Made by a program: the position numbers and the translations under genes. The notes under the pieces were generated by a model, which was not told where the DNA came from, made no database searches, and was given only the letters and a program-made list of their open reading frames with translations. Positions 1 through 11,341 of a stretch of 64,000 bases of DNA are shown here, in pieces (positions within the stretch are counted from its first letter, which is position 1; each line of letters begins with the position of its first letter). The stretch is from Microstegium vimineum (lineage: Eukaryota; Streptophyta; Magnoliopsida; Poales; Poaceae): positions 5,954,319-6,018,318 of the forward strand of contig CM039137.1 in assembly GCA_022036555.1 (NCBI GenBank), in the 5' to 3' direction.

Positions 1-1440
1 CATGTGGATGGCACAAGCATCACACTCTACCTCCTCGGTAACCACCACTGACGCCTTAGCAAACTCTAACTCATGCAGCGTGCTAAGATACTTAGCCTTG
101 AAATCGTTCCTCTCGCAGGCGGCACGCTTGAGCAAAGAATCCTGACTCATCAAGGTGTCGTTCAGAGACTCAATCTCAAGAGAGAGGGACTCGACGGTGG
201 GTGGTACCTCGGGTGTGTCGGAGTCGTAGTCGTAGTCGGGGACTTCCTTGCGCTTGCCGATCTTGCCTTCTTCAATCGCCATGCTGCAAAAGCCACCGTG
301 ATTGGCATCGACGTAGAAGCATAGGCCGTTGAACTTGTCCTCAACCTTTCCCTTGGACTCATCATCGCTCGAAGAAGCACCTCCGTCAGAGGAGGCATCG
401 ATGTCGCTGAGGGAGGTGAGGAAGGCTTGGTGCTTGGCCTTCACCTTGTCGATCACCTTCTTGGAGGACCTTCGGTGGTAGCCACCCTTGGGCTTGTGCT
501 TGTCCTCGAAGTGGTGCTCGCGCTTGGTGAAGTCACACGCAGCTTTCTTGGGGCAGTTTGCGATGAAGTGATCCTCATCACCGCAATGGTAGCACCCCTT
601 GGCTGAGCCACCACGCCGACGGTTCAAACGGTTGTTGTGAAACCGTGAGAACTTGGTAATGACCAAAGCCAGCTCATCATCTCCAAGAGCCTCCACTTGA
701 TCCTCTGTCACAGAAATCAAAGACAAAGCGAACAAAGAGTGTGAAGGGTCAGAGGAGGAAGAAGACGTACCGTCGGGGCCAGAAACCAACGCCATAGAAG
801 GTTTCGACTGGTTTTCAAGCTTGGCTCGGGTCTGGTAGTCAATCTCCGAGGACTTGAGCTTGCTGAACAGCTCGTCCACGGTTAGGGCATCATAGCCCGG
901 TGACTCCTGAATGGCAGCCACCTTCATCTCACATACCTTCCGATCAAGAGCATGCAAAAGCTTGATAGCCATCTCATGATCATCATAAGGCAAGTTGGCT
1001 CGATTAGCACACATCTTATTGACGATAGATTGGAAGCGAGTGAACATCCCGTCAACAGATTCGCCGGCCAACTGAGCAAAGTTCTCGTACTCTCTACGGT
1101 ACGTGTTGAAGAGTCTGGACTTGATCTGAGGGTTGCCCCCATGATATCTCAAGAGTGTTTGTCAGATCTCCCGTGTCGTAATGAGACTCGAAACTCGCTC
1201 AAACTCTGCAAGAGACAGACAAGAGAAGAGAATGCTATGGGCTCTTGCGTTTGACGCATGTTGCGTAACCTGGGCATCGGTGATCCGAGCCTCAAGAACC
1301 ACGTAGTTCTCATTCTCACAAATCTCCCAAAACTTTGTGTCAAACCCTTGGAGGTAAGCCGACATGCGCACCTTCCAATAGGCAAAGTTGGTTCCATCGA
1401 AGTAGGGAGGTTTACCAACACCCCATTCATGTCGCCTTCA
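1..1440 (-). pseudogene. Copia (SIRE/Maximus-type) gag, partial
   Basis: Minus-strand reading gives a Copia Gag, the capsid/nucleocapsid protein that packages retrotransposon RNA. It begins with the typical Copia Gag N-terminus near 1437 (PPYFDGTNFAYWKVRM). It continues through a UBN2-type capsid region to a CCHC zinc knuckle, CYHCGDEDHFIANC (CX2CX4HX4C), at about 553-594. An acidic/serine-rich tail follows and runs off the left edge. An in-frame TGA near 1160, where the family usually has tryptophan (REI-stop-QTL), interrupts it, so this copy is probably inactive. The adjoining LTR lies to the right, as expected for a minus-strand element. Lineage is inferred from Gag and LTR style. Confidence 0.85.
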
Positions 1441-1493
1441 CGGATCAAGAACCATGTAAGGTGGATTGATCCTTAATCGGCTTCGATACGAAT

Positions 1494-3353
1494 TGAAGGA
1501 TCGATAACGGCGACCAGAGGGGGGGTGAATGGGAGCCTCAAAATTTCTTTCGAAAGATTTGTCCGTTGTCCCAAAATCATCTCCAAAAGACAAACCCAAA
1601 CATTGTGATTTCCACGACCCAAGAAGAGGGTGTATGTTCCCTAGGAACACAGCGGAACACCACGCAAGCGATAAGTTTGCAAACCGAGTCGAAGGAAAAA
1701 AAAATGAGACACTCAACTTCTTTATGGGAGAAGCAAGTACTCGAATCTAAAACACCCAAGTCAACTAGTGACAAGAGCACCTAGATAAGTTCCTTGACAT
1801 GGTAGAAACTCAACACAACTGACGGAACGCAATTCGGAGCCCAAACGCTCAAGATAGCGAATTTGCAGCGCTGCTCCAGCGAATACCGGACACGTCCGGT
1901 TTGCCTTTTCAGCCCAGACGGCCCTCAAGAGAAAAATAGAAAACCCTACCAAACGGTGTCCAAAAAATCTGAAATTTGAACCCTAGGTTCTAGACACCAA
2001 GGAAAAGGTCTCCACAAAATTGCAGCTAAAAAATCCAAGGGAGAAATACCGGACACGTCCGGTATCAGCGAGCTGTTTTCGTCTGATTTCTGGAAAATCC
2101 CAAACTTGATCAAATCAACTCCGATTGACCCCAAATTTTGTGTGAAGGCTCTTGAGGTAGTACTGATGCTACTCTATGAGTTTCATAGCCTTTGGTTCCT
2201 CAAAAAATTCGGGATAAATCAAAAACCGAGAGGAGGAAGAAAAATGACCGGAGAAAGGAAAAACGCCCGATCTGCGTGCTCACCCGAAACGAATCCGATT
2301 CCTTTGGTCAAAACCTTCACAAGGGATCCTAGCACCTTCTCCAACAATTGGTTTGCAAAAATATCAAGAAACGAGAGAGATCAAGCAAAATCACCGGAGA
2401 GGGGAATTGCAAAAACGCGAAGAACACGAGACAAGCAATTCATGAAACGAATCCCGGAGGACACGAGGAGGTTACGGCATCCATTCCTTGACAAAAATCA
2501 GTTCTTAAAAAGACTAACTTGTGGACCTCAAGCAAGAATCACTAGGGGAGGGGAAAACCTAGGAATGAGAGGGAGGAAGGCAAATGCAAGAGGTAAGGAT
2601 GAAGATAACCCTTCATCCCCTTATAAGGAGGTCTAAGTGGAAATTTTCACTTAGCCCCTCGATACATGAGTGAACTACCTAGTCGTGAGACACTGCAGTC
2701 CAAGCTCCTGAAATATCTTTTAGGTTTTCATCGGACGGCCCCGCTTCCTGCCTAGACTTGTCGTCGCCTCGACGCAACCTCCAGGATTCTGCCACGTGCC
2801 GCCCCCGCTTCCTCGGAAGCTCCGCCCGAGTTTTGAGGCCCGAACCCGCGAAACCCGCCACCGGTAGCTTTGGGCTCAACTACCGAACCCCGAGTTTTGA
2901 GGCCCAAACTCGGAAACCGTCCACCGATGGTTTTGAGGCCCAAACCACCAAACTGCTCGACTCGAGCCACGTCGTCCTCGTCCGGTTGGACTCTGAGTAC
3001 CATGAGCCTCCGCTCAACCCGTGCGTCCACCGTCTTGACTCGGTCGACTCGGTCTACCTCCATGTCTTCTCGCACTCGCCGGTGCCAAGTACTAGCCACC
3101 ACAGCTAGTCCGTCAGCGCCCATGGTCCCTCAGTCCGAGCCCCGCTTCCGCCCTTCACCGCTCTCAGTCCATCGGCACGAAAAGCCTCTACTCGACCTTC
3201 TCCACGCCATTGACCATTGTCACTAGGCATAGTACCTGCACACCACAAGCCGATAGACAGGCACACATTTGCTTTCGTAAAGGGTTAGAATCAAGCCACT
3301 CAAACTGAACCGCTCAAGTGTTGGGCAATCACTCATCACAAAACTGAACTACA
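1494..3353 (-). mobile_element. 5' LTR of the SIRE/Maximus-type Copia
   Basis: The plus strand starts TGAAGGATCG and holds a G-rich stretch (1501-1530) typical of this LTR family. On the minus strand the LTR is followed at about 1480-1493 by a degenerate initiator-Met tRNA primer-binding site (ATTCGTATCGAAGCC against the usual TGGTATCAGAGC). The right edge is approximate: CA at 3352-3353, just before the neighbouring Gypsy coding region. The LTR carries two ACCGGACACGTCCGGT palindromes (about 1886 and 2048) and a diverged direct repeat (TTTTGAGGCCC) at 2830-2960. Confidence 0.65.
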
Positions 3354-6349
3354 TGGGTACTTATCCACCATGTGTTCGCAAGTACAAACTTTGTTGGACA
3401 ATGCTTATACTATGGCGTCTTCTTGCACTGCTCGGAGCTGGAGGCTTCTTATGTTTGCTCGTTGTCGGGGTTGGGGATGGTCGCTACTTGTTCTGCTTCC
3501 TTCTGTTTCTTCATAGCCGGGCTATCTCCGTCTTCAGGGTCGTACGTGTCCGGAACATAGGGCTTCTCGACGACGTTTGTCGTCTGCTGTTCGCACTCGT
3601 AAGAGATCTTGAGGTTGGTACGAAGGCTATGGATGCCTTGCTGAGTCAGGACCTTGAGTACCATGTAGGTGTAATGGGGAACCGCCATAAGCTTGGCTAG
3701 TGCTGGTCGACCAAGTATCGCGTGGTAGGCTGTCTCGAAGTCAGTGACGATGAAGGATATGTATTCCACCCTGAAGTGGTCTAGATTTCCGAACTGTACT
3801 GGGAGGGTGATCCGTCCCACTAGCGTTGATGCCTTATTCGGGATGATGCCCCAAAAGGAGAAGTTTGCGGGCATGAGGTCCTTTTTGGAGTACTCGAGCT
3901 GGCGTAAGGCATTGGCGAATATGATGTTGAGGGCGTTGCCACCATCGACCAGTACCTTCCTGAGGCGGCATGTGGCGGGTCGACGATGAGGGGGAAGCGA
4001 CCAGGGTATCTGTAGTCCATCCACTCGTCTTCTCCGGAGAAGCTGATAGGTTGTTCCGACCTATCTAATTGGTGAGCATTGTTCGCGCCCTCGCCTGTTG
4101 CTGTTACCGACTAGATATCTTTGCGTACCTGACGACGTCTCCTTTCTCCTTCGACGAGCATGACCCCTCCAAAGATGGAGTACGTCGTTGATGGTGGGCG
4201 AAACTCTGCCGCTGGTGGTTCTTGGTATCTTTGTTTGTCGGGGTCATCCTTCTTTGCTCTCTTGTCATTTCTTCCCTTTACCGCCGCCTCGAGGAGATCG
4301 CAGTTGCGCATGAAGTGCTTGGAGTTCTTGTGTATGGGGCATGGGCCGTCGAGGATCTTATCGTAGTTGTCGTCGTAGTTCTTTCTGGGCCAAGCGTTTG
4401 TGTTGGCGACATAACGGTTGTCTCGCCTGTTGTCGTACTTCTGCTAGTAACGCTCGGGGTTGCGGGGGCGGTAATCCCGGTGATCATCAGTCCTTTCGTC
4501 GCCGCAGTAGTCTGCCCGGCGGTCTTTGTCCCTTCCGTGCTACGGAGAGCGGGAGTAGCGTCGCCTACTCTCCCTGCTTCGTGCGGCGTCGTCTTGGTTG
4601 GCGTAAGGATTCGCGATCGTCATGAGCGCTTCTATGGTTTTCACGTTCTTTCATGCCAACTTGTTTCTGAGGTCGTCGGTCCGCAATCCATTGGAAAAAA
4701 TGGCGATGGCTTCCGGGTCGAAGATGTCGGTGACGTTTAGGCGCTTGTTAGAGAAACGCCTGATGTATTCTCGTAGACTTTCACCGCCCCTCTGGTGTAC
4801 GCTTTCCAGGTCATAGTGTGTCCCTGGCTAGATGCATGTGGCTTTGTACGTCTTGATGAAAATTTCCTTCAGCTGCTCCTAGCTATCGATGGTGCCCTCG
4901 GGGATCTTCTGGAGCCAACTGCTGGTTGAAGTCGACAGCATCACCGGGTGGTAGTTGGCCATGGCATCTTGGTTTCCTCCCGCGGCGTGTACGACGATCC
5001 CGTAGGTGGACGCCCATTTCTCTGGGTTTGCCTTGCCGTTGTACTTGTCCACCGACGTCACTCTGAAATTCAGAGGCCACCAGATGGCGTGTAGGTGAGG
5101 AGAAAGGGGTCGCGGATTCTAGATAGGTGGTGGCGCCCTGTCTCATCGTTGATTATCATTGTAACGCGGAGATCTGCATCGGTACACCCTTGGGGGGCTT
5201 CGTCTTGCCGGCTCCGGTGATCGTTCGTGGTGCGGGTTGCCGCGCTCCTCGTCATCCCGCAGTGGGGATCTTCGCCTGTAATCCCATGGGGGGCTTCTGG
5301 AGTTGTTTCTGATATAGGATTGGTCGGAGAATTCATTTTGGCGAGCGCCTTGTTCACCTGGACCACCACTGCCTTCAAGTGGGCGTCTATCTTCTCGGTC
5401 TCCGGTGTGGTCGGGAGTTTGGACAACTCGCAGGTTGCACCGGCCAGATTGACGCTTGGGGTGGGGTATACCGTAATGTCGCCTATCTGTTCGAACTCAT
5501 GTTGGAGGTTACGTCCTGGCATGCGACCACCGTTTCTTTGGTCCCGCTCGCGTTGTTCACGCGTGAGTCGTTCACGGTCGCGGCGTTCGTCCTCCTGTTT
5601 TTCTTACTCGACGCGCTCCCGCTCGTGGCGTCGTGCGTGTTCAATGTTGTGTTGCTCCCTGGTGGCACAAGCAGCCTCTGTCTCGTTGTCGCGAGGAACG
5701 CTGTCGGCGGAGACGTGGAAGACCATCCCACTGAAGCCTGGGGGGACTCTGGGAATTCGCTGGTTGATCCAGAGGGATCAGGTGTTTCAGACCTCGTGGT
5801 AGTGACTGAAACTATGCCCCCGGGGGACGCTGGCTGGTCGAAGTTACTGGAGATCGGGGAGATGATGACGGTGTTCACGATGGGTGCCGGAGGGATTTGG
5901 TCGAAGACTGGTCGGGGTATCTAGCGTTGAAAAAGCGTCGCCTGGTTGCTGAGCCCGTAGGGCATAGTCGGAGTGATGTGGACACCTCTAGTTGCCACGG
6001 TCGTCACCTTTGCGGTTCGGCTGCTGCATGGTTGGTGACCGTGGTGGCCGGCGAGCCGACGTCGTACCGCCTGTACGAGGTCGATGCACTCGGTGATGCT
6101 GGCGTTGGAGCGGTCGATGGCGCCGATTAGGTCGTCAATGCTGATCTTCTTCCGCTAGCGATGCGTCGATGTGGTGGGACGATGCGCGAGTGACGACGCG
6201 TCTGTCCGCTGAGGGGTAGATCCGATGGTACAGGAGATGGATCCGATCTGAAGCACGGTGCCGGCCGTCGGCAGTACCATCGAATCCGGGAGCATAACCG
6301 CTTGATGAGCCATGACGTCGATGCACACACCCCTACCTGGCGCGCCAAC
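3354..6349 (-). mobile_element. Tat-type Gypsy gag-protease fragment
   Basis: Minus-strand coding remnants run, in element order, Gag N-terminus (about 5880-5070), Retrotrans_gag core (5090-4620; KWASTYGIVVHAAGG, SSWLQKIPEGTIDSW), a zinc-knuckle-like CPIHKNSKHFMRNC near 4300-4350, and retropepsin (4024-3449). The protease has VLVDGGNALNIIF in place of the usual D-S/T-G site and the family motif HAILGRPALAKLMAVPHYTY. Frames change several times, so it is not one intact ORF. Reverse transcriptase would lie further left but the Copia LTR ends the element at 3353. A primer-binding site (TGGCGCGCCAGGTAGGGG on the minus strand, 6330-6347) marks the 5' end. Confidence 0.8.
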
Positions 6350-7015
6350 TATCGACGAAATATGCGTCGCAGTCTACCTAGGGGGTACCCCACGATAGTA
6401 GATTGTAGGCGGAGGTGTGGAGACAACGATCAAGCATAACACAAAGAGCGTAGACACGGCAATTTAGACGGGTTCGAGCCGGCAAATCACCGTAATACCT
6501 ACGTCCTGTGTTTTGGTGGCTAGATTGATCTTGCGTATTAGGTTACAAGATATGTAGTTGATCCGAGAGAGGTCTAAGAGATTGTTTTGAGGGGGGTCCC
6601 TGCTCGCCTTATATAGCCGGGGAGCAGGGTTACAATTTCCATATCCTAACAGATTACGATCGGCCCCCTATGGCAAGGGATCCGAGTCTATCTACTAGAA
6701 CCTTCCTTGATGAGCAAAACTTCTCCGGAGTCCTTGGCGAGCACGGTGGGTTGGTCGCGTGTCGCAAGGCCTCGTGGCTGGGCCGTCCTCTGGTTGGTAG
6801 GCCCATAAGGTCCCTAGGGATATGCCGAGGTAGTATCCCCAACAAGTCCCCGAGCACGTTGCATTCTTCAGGCGAACCTGCAGCGTCATCCTCGGAGGTG
6901 TTCAGCTGGTCGCCATCATGCGAAGCGGTCGTCGTGGAGCCCTGATCAACATGGTTGGTCGAGGTGCTTCTCGGAGAAGTCTCATGACCAGGTCGATCTG
7001 GTCGAGAGCGTCACA
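6350..7015 (-). mobile_element. 5' LTR of the Tat-type Gypsy
   Basis: This LTR lies directly upstream (minus-strand sense) of the primer-binding site at 6330-6347. It contains a minus-strand TATATAA box at 6609-6615 and the ATCCCCAACAAGTCCCCGAG-type U3 block near 6835. The left edge has TA instead of TG. The right edge at CA 7014-7015 is a guess from LTR structure. Confidence 0.5.
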
Positions 7016-8380
7016 ACTCCACCTCTCTCACCCTTTTCGCCCAGATCAAGAACCGGCCCAAGCCTCCTCCTCTCCCCTCCCGCAACTCCCCCTCGCCCCT
7101 CGGCCCAGCTTTCGGCCTAGTGCCAAAGCCCACACGCAGAACACACTCCCACCCGCAAAACCTCCCTCTCTCACCTACACGTGGGCCTGCTCTGTCGGCG
7201 CCAAAGACAAGCCCCGCACTCCCCCTTCCTCTCTCTGCGTTGCGGGCCCCGCATGTCAGCGCCAACAGAACATCACCATCCCCCCTCTCTCCCGCTGACC
7301 CATGGGTCCGTCCTGTCGGCGCCAAGCAGCAGCACCGCATGCTCCTTCTCTCTCTCTAACCTACGGACCCCGCCCGTCATCCCCTCTCCCTTCTTCCTTG
7401 GCGCGCCAGAGATGTTGCACGACATCTTTCTCCCCATAACTCCAGTGCTTCAAGGCACTTGAAGTCGTGCCTTCAAGGGGGTCATCAAGTGCCTTCACTG
7501 CCTCGCCTTGATGCCCCTGTCACGCACAACTCCGCATCTACCGCCCTCGCCTCGCCTATAAAGCCCGCGCGAGCTCCTTCTTCCTCCCATGTTCGCTTTC
7601 TGCTCCCGCACACCTCTGCCGCACTCGCTCTCGCCGTTCCGGAGCCCTTCCGTCGTCGACCAGCACACGCGAAGCTCTGCCTCGATGTCCCGGGTCTGTA
7701 ACGCTCTGCACCGTGTGTTTTCACCCCATGAATCGTCGTACTGACGCTCATCGCGCCCTTCCCATTTTCCAGATCACTGTCGCACGCCGTAAGAGCCCGT
7801 GGAACCATGTCGGCCTCCGTGAACCACTCCAACGCCTTCGTGGTATACCCCTCTTCCTCCCCATCCCCTCTTCTCGATCGATTACGCACCATACGTGCTG
7901 AATTGACACACACCGAGGCCGGCATCAATGGCGTTGCCGTGAGCCCCATGCTCCGGTCGTCCACCGCCTCACCTGATCACCCAACCGACACCACACGGTC
8001 ACACCGCACCTCCCCTTACCCTCAATTTGGCTCCTAGCCCTTTGCATCGTCGTATCCGCACGCACAGAGCACGCCGGACATGGCGCCGCCGCGGACACAC
8101 CATCCCGGCCGCCCAGAGGCTCACCCGAACCTACCCACGCACTCGCACAAACTCACTGAGTCCCCTGGTGTTCCCGGTTGAGTCAGAGGAGGTCGGAAAC
8201 ATCATCCCGATGTTCACCGGCGAGCTCGGCCCTCTGTCGGCCATGGCGCCACCGTGCCCAGCGCCGCCCCGACGACCCAGTCGCTTCGAATCCTCCTTCG
8301 TCGTTCGATTAGCCCCGGATGGTTTGGATTAACCCCCCCCCCCCCAAACTGGTATGCACCGGGGTTGTGGACTCAGATCC
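7016..8380. other. GC-rich LTR-like block, unassigned
   Basis: This 1.36-kb block is C-rich on the plus strand. It has a plausible plus-strand TATA box (CCTATAAAGC, about 7555), pyrimidine-rich downstream sequence and a possible splice acceptor (TTTTCCAG, about 7770). That arrangement resembles the U3-R-U5 of a large grass LTR or a non-autonomous retrotransposon. I do not recognise a protein: the ORFs here lack domains. The block ends at a run of 13 C (8333-8345), beyond which Athila-type Gag sequence begins. No second copy is visible in the window, so its borders are unproven. Confidence 0.4.
7181..7420 (+). repeat. About 60-bp imperfect tandem repeat, four units
   Basis: Units begin near 7181, 7242, 7302 and 7362, a period of 60-61 bp. 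Each starts with a GGGCC/GGTCC-type block, then a TGTCGGCGCC or similar motif, then a CTCTCTC tract. It lies in the GC-rich LTR-like block and may be an LTR internal repeat. Confidence 0.7.
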
Positions 8381-8868
8381 ATCGTCGTGTGCTTTTCCAT
8401 AGAACTGGCTTGCTTGCACCATGTTGATGAACGCAGGCTTGAGCTCAAATGACCGATCAATGTTCGCAGCAGGTCCAGTGCGGATGTTGTCCGTGGTGGG
8501 GGTTGAGAACTCACGGATTGACTTGTCTGCCATGGCTTCGAACTCTGGTGTCAAGTCTCGAACGATGTTTCGATGATCTTCTTGACTGGATGAAGCTTCA
8601 AGCTGAGATGATGATGATTCTATTACTTTCTTGAGCTTGGCTTTTGTTCTTCTGAATAATGCTTCGGGATTCTCAACAAAATGTCTGGAAGATCAAATCT
8701 ATTCATACATTACCCTACATAAAGATGATAGGAAATATAGGCAAAGATCAAGGGTAAGGTTGTACGAGTAGAGAATTGATGTTTTCTCAATCACATTAGT
8801 GATGCAAGTGATAACTCATTTATTCCTTTTGATAGCTAATCAACCTTCCCCAGCAATGGTGCCAAAAA
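8380..8868 (-). mobile_element. Athila-type Gypsy gag start and leader
   Basis: The minus strand (about 8554-8380) encodes IREFSTPTTDNIRTGPAANI and then FELKPAFINMVQASQFYGKA, the start of an Athila-lineage Gag. Similarity stops near 8380, where the element is broken. A leader follows to 8868. The primer-binding site TGGCACCATTGCTGGGGA (minus strand, about 8846-8863) resembles the Athila TGGCGCCGTTGCCGGGGA. Only the 5' end of the element is present. Confidence 0.8.
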
Positions 8869-10435
8869 TGCTTGTTGACATCTCTTATGACACTTAAGCT
8901 AGGTTGTCATCCCCAGCATGCCAGAGAGATGTGGTATTGAAATATGCAATTGCTCTAATGAAATATAAATGTGTTTCTGCAAGCGCACAGATTATACCGA
9001 TGTAGCATTTTAACCAGGAGTATTCCAGGTATCGTTGTTTATATTTTTTACCACTGGGAAGGGATACTAAGGAATAAATGAGGAATAAGTAATGATGATT
9101 AATGAGTATTACTACATGTGTAATGGAGAGTTTTCATCTATCTCACTCAGTACAACATAAGTGTCACATAAGATATAGATAATGAATGAATAGTGACAAA
9201 AAATAAATATTGATCAGCATATATCTAGCCACATAAGATAATATGATAAGCACCTCAACAGATATTCTAGCAAGTCATTAGCATGGAATTAGGACGAACT
9301 ACAAAGATATTTCCTAAGTCATTCTTAACTATACAATCTAGCATACTATGATTAGTGCAATTACACTTGGCAATCATGGCAAGAAAAGAGATATTCATGT
9401 GTAGTGAGTATTACTAAGGAAGATGAAGAACATAGCAATCACTTCCCCGTAATAGTACTGCTCTGCCTGCCCTACAAACGGGAGGAGGACTACAAAGGAC
9501 TTAACAGGACTGTCACTCTCGCGAACTACCTCACAAACCGCGTAGATAAATACGATCTAGGCACCACGCCTACATAATATCTATCATTTACCCATAGTAC
9601 TGGTGGATAAACGCTATACGATCCTAAACATGGATATGATTCAGATCTAACTAAGCCAAGTATATAATCATAATAGACAAAGAACAATATAACTAGGAAC
9701 ATAAACGAATAGAGTAAAGTCATAGACAATATAATGAAGTAGAGCAAAGTCATGTTCATAATATTGAAGAACAAATGAATAACAAGGAAGAACTAGAGAG
9801 AGAATTACCAAGAATCCTCTTGACAGATCTGGAAACCAACCGAAGATTGACTCCTTCTAGTTCTAATCCTATATAGCTATGCTAAACTAGAGATCTAGTT
9901 GATGTGGTGACTCTAGGGCTTGATCAGGCGCTTCTCCTCTTGAGATGGATAATGAATAATGAATTAGGTCAGAGAGGCTCTCCTCCTTAGGGTCAGGGGG
10001 CCTTCCTTATATAGCCTCCTCAAATGAACGTCGGCCGTCGGATAAAACCGACCTTGATGGAGGGCTTAGATGTGATCTCAAAGGCGGTGGAGAGGTGGTC
10101 CCATAGGCAGAGGCCCATTGGGCTTAGCCCTAGGGCAGCTGCCCCAAGGAGTAGGGCGGGCGCCCTGCCCCTGGGCCCGCTCGGCCTCTAGTTCCTTCTC
10201 GCGCCTTCTTGACTCTTCTAGAGTATTCTTGTTTGTACGAATGATGTTTATCTCTATGTAATCATGACATGTGAGCCTTTCCTCCATATTTCCTGATATC
10301 CCCCTGTAGAAATAGACATTCACCAAAACTCATGGAATTTTGTCAGTATAAACCCTATTTCTAAGTATTGGTTTCATATAGATCCTTTTCCTTGTCTAGT
10401 TGACGGTTGATTTTGGTACTTAAGGACCGTCAACA
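8869..10435 (-). mobile_element. Athila-type Gypsy 5' LTR (1567 bp)
   Basis: The LTR is bounded by TG at 8869 and CA at 10434-10435 on the plus strand. In element sense it begins TGTTGACGGTCCTTAAGTAC, typical of grass Athila LTRs, and ends GTCAACAAGCA beside the primer-binding site. The rest is AT-rich with no ORFs of interest. It is inserted into the Copia gag to its right, which breaks off exactly at 10436. Confidence 0.8.
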
Positions 10436-11165
10436 CCTGCACCTCCTCCACGGCCACCCTTGGCGGCCAGGTTGGCTGACGACTGGGAGCTGCCGCCATG
10501 GTGCTCCATCCTTGACTCGAAGCTGGTGAGTTGGGTGTACAACTCAGTCACCGTGATTGCTTCCACCCTAGCGCTCACAGCAGAGACTATTGGATTAAAC
10601 TCCAGATCTAGTCCCGTGAGGATGTATGAAACAAGTTCATCATCATACGCCATCTCGTCCACGAGATTCTTCATCTTGGTGAAGTAATCTGCCACCGACA
10701 TAGTGCCCTTGGTGGTAGTGGCGAGTGCCATCCTTGTGGCAATGATGCGTTCCCTCGATTGGGACACGTGCATGGCCTCGATCACAGCCCATGCAGCAGC
10801 TGTCGTCTTCTCCGTGGATACCCGGGAGAGGATCTCCTTCCCTAGATTGGAGAGTATGAAGCTAAGGACCTGCTGATCCTTTGCGACCCAAACATAGTAC
10901 TTCGGATTGGGTTTTGGTTCTGCATCTAGTTCCGCCCCTTGGGGAGGGGAAGAAACTCATCTGGCGGTACCGCCGTGGACTTGATGAAGCCGAAAAGCTG
11001 TGCCCCCTTGATTGCAGAGAGTACTTGTGCGCTCCATGACTGGTAGTTTGCGCGAGTCAGCTTCTCGCTGACGGGAGAGAACCCGAAGGAGGGGAGGAGT
11101 GGCGCATTGGAAGACGACGACATGACCTAACTCCGTTCCGTTTGGAAGACAAGCTCTGATTACCA
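10436..11165 (-). pseudogene. Copia gag (small-LTR family), truncated
   Basis: Minus-strand Gag of the UBN2 type. The N-terminal segment (11123-10926) has LTRANYQSWSAQVLSAIKGA. After a one-base frame change comes the capsid region (10785-10436) with VLSFILSNLGKEILSRVS, YFTKMKNLVDEMAYDDELVS and ILTGLDLEFNPIVSAVSARV, ending in a Gly-rich tract. The Athila LTR cuts it off at 10436. The initiator-Met primer-binding site (TGGTAATCAGAGC, minus strand) lies at 11153-11165, directly against the LTR. Pol would be left of the Athila element, outside this piece. Confidence 0.8.
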
Positions 11166-11341
11166 TGTAAAATATGATGAATCGAGTTGCCCTCCCCGGG
11201 TCTCGTTCTGTGTTATATATAGGTCGGGCAAAGTCCCCGATATGGCAACATGTACAAGAGATTTGTTACAACAACCTAAGAGATTCTATTCCTATTATCA
11301 GGACTATAACCGACGCCTAATAACCTGGACATACTTTAACA
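11166..11341 (-). mobile_element. Small Copia 5' LTR (176 bp)
   Basis: The plus strand runs from TGTAAAATATG to ACTTTAACA, so in element sense it is TGTTAAAGT...TTTTACA. The primer-binding site abuts its left end. Its right end joins repeat unit A1; the paralogous unit B at about 26970 gives the uninterrupted sequence there. Confidence 0.75.

Noticed and set aside
3449..6130. Plus-strand ORFs of 60-190 codons opposite the Gypsy gag
   Set aside because: They are antisense shadows of the minus-strand Gag-protease frames and have no domains.
8333..8345. Run of 13 C as a functional signal
   Set aside because: It sits at the junction of two broken elements and is more likely a repeat-expansion or assembly join.
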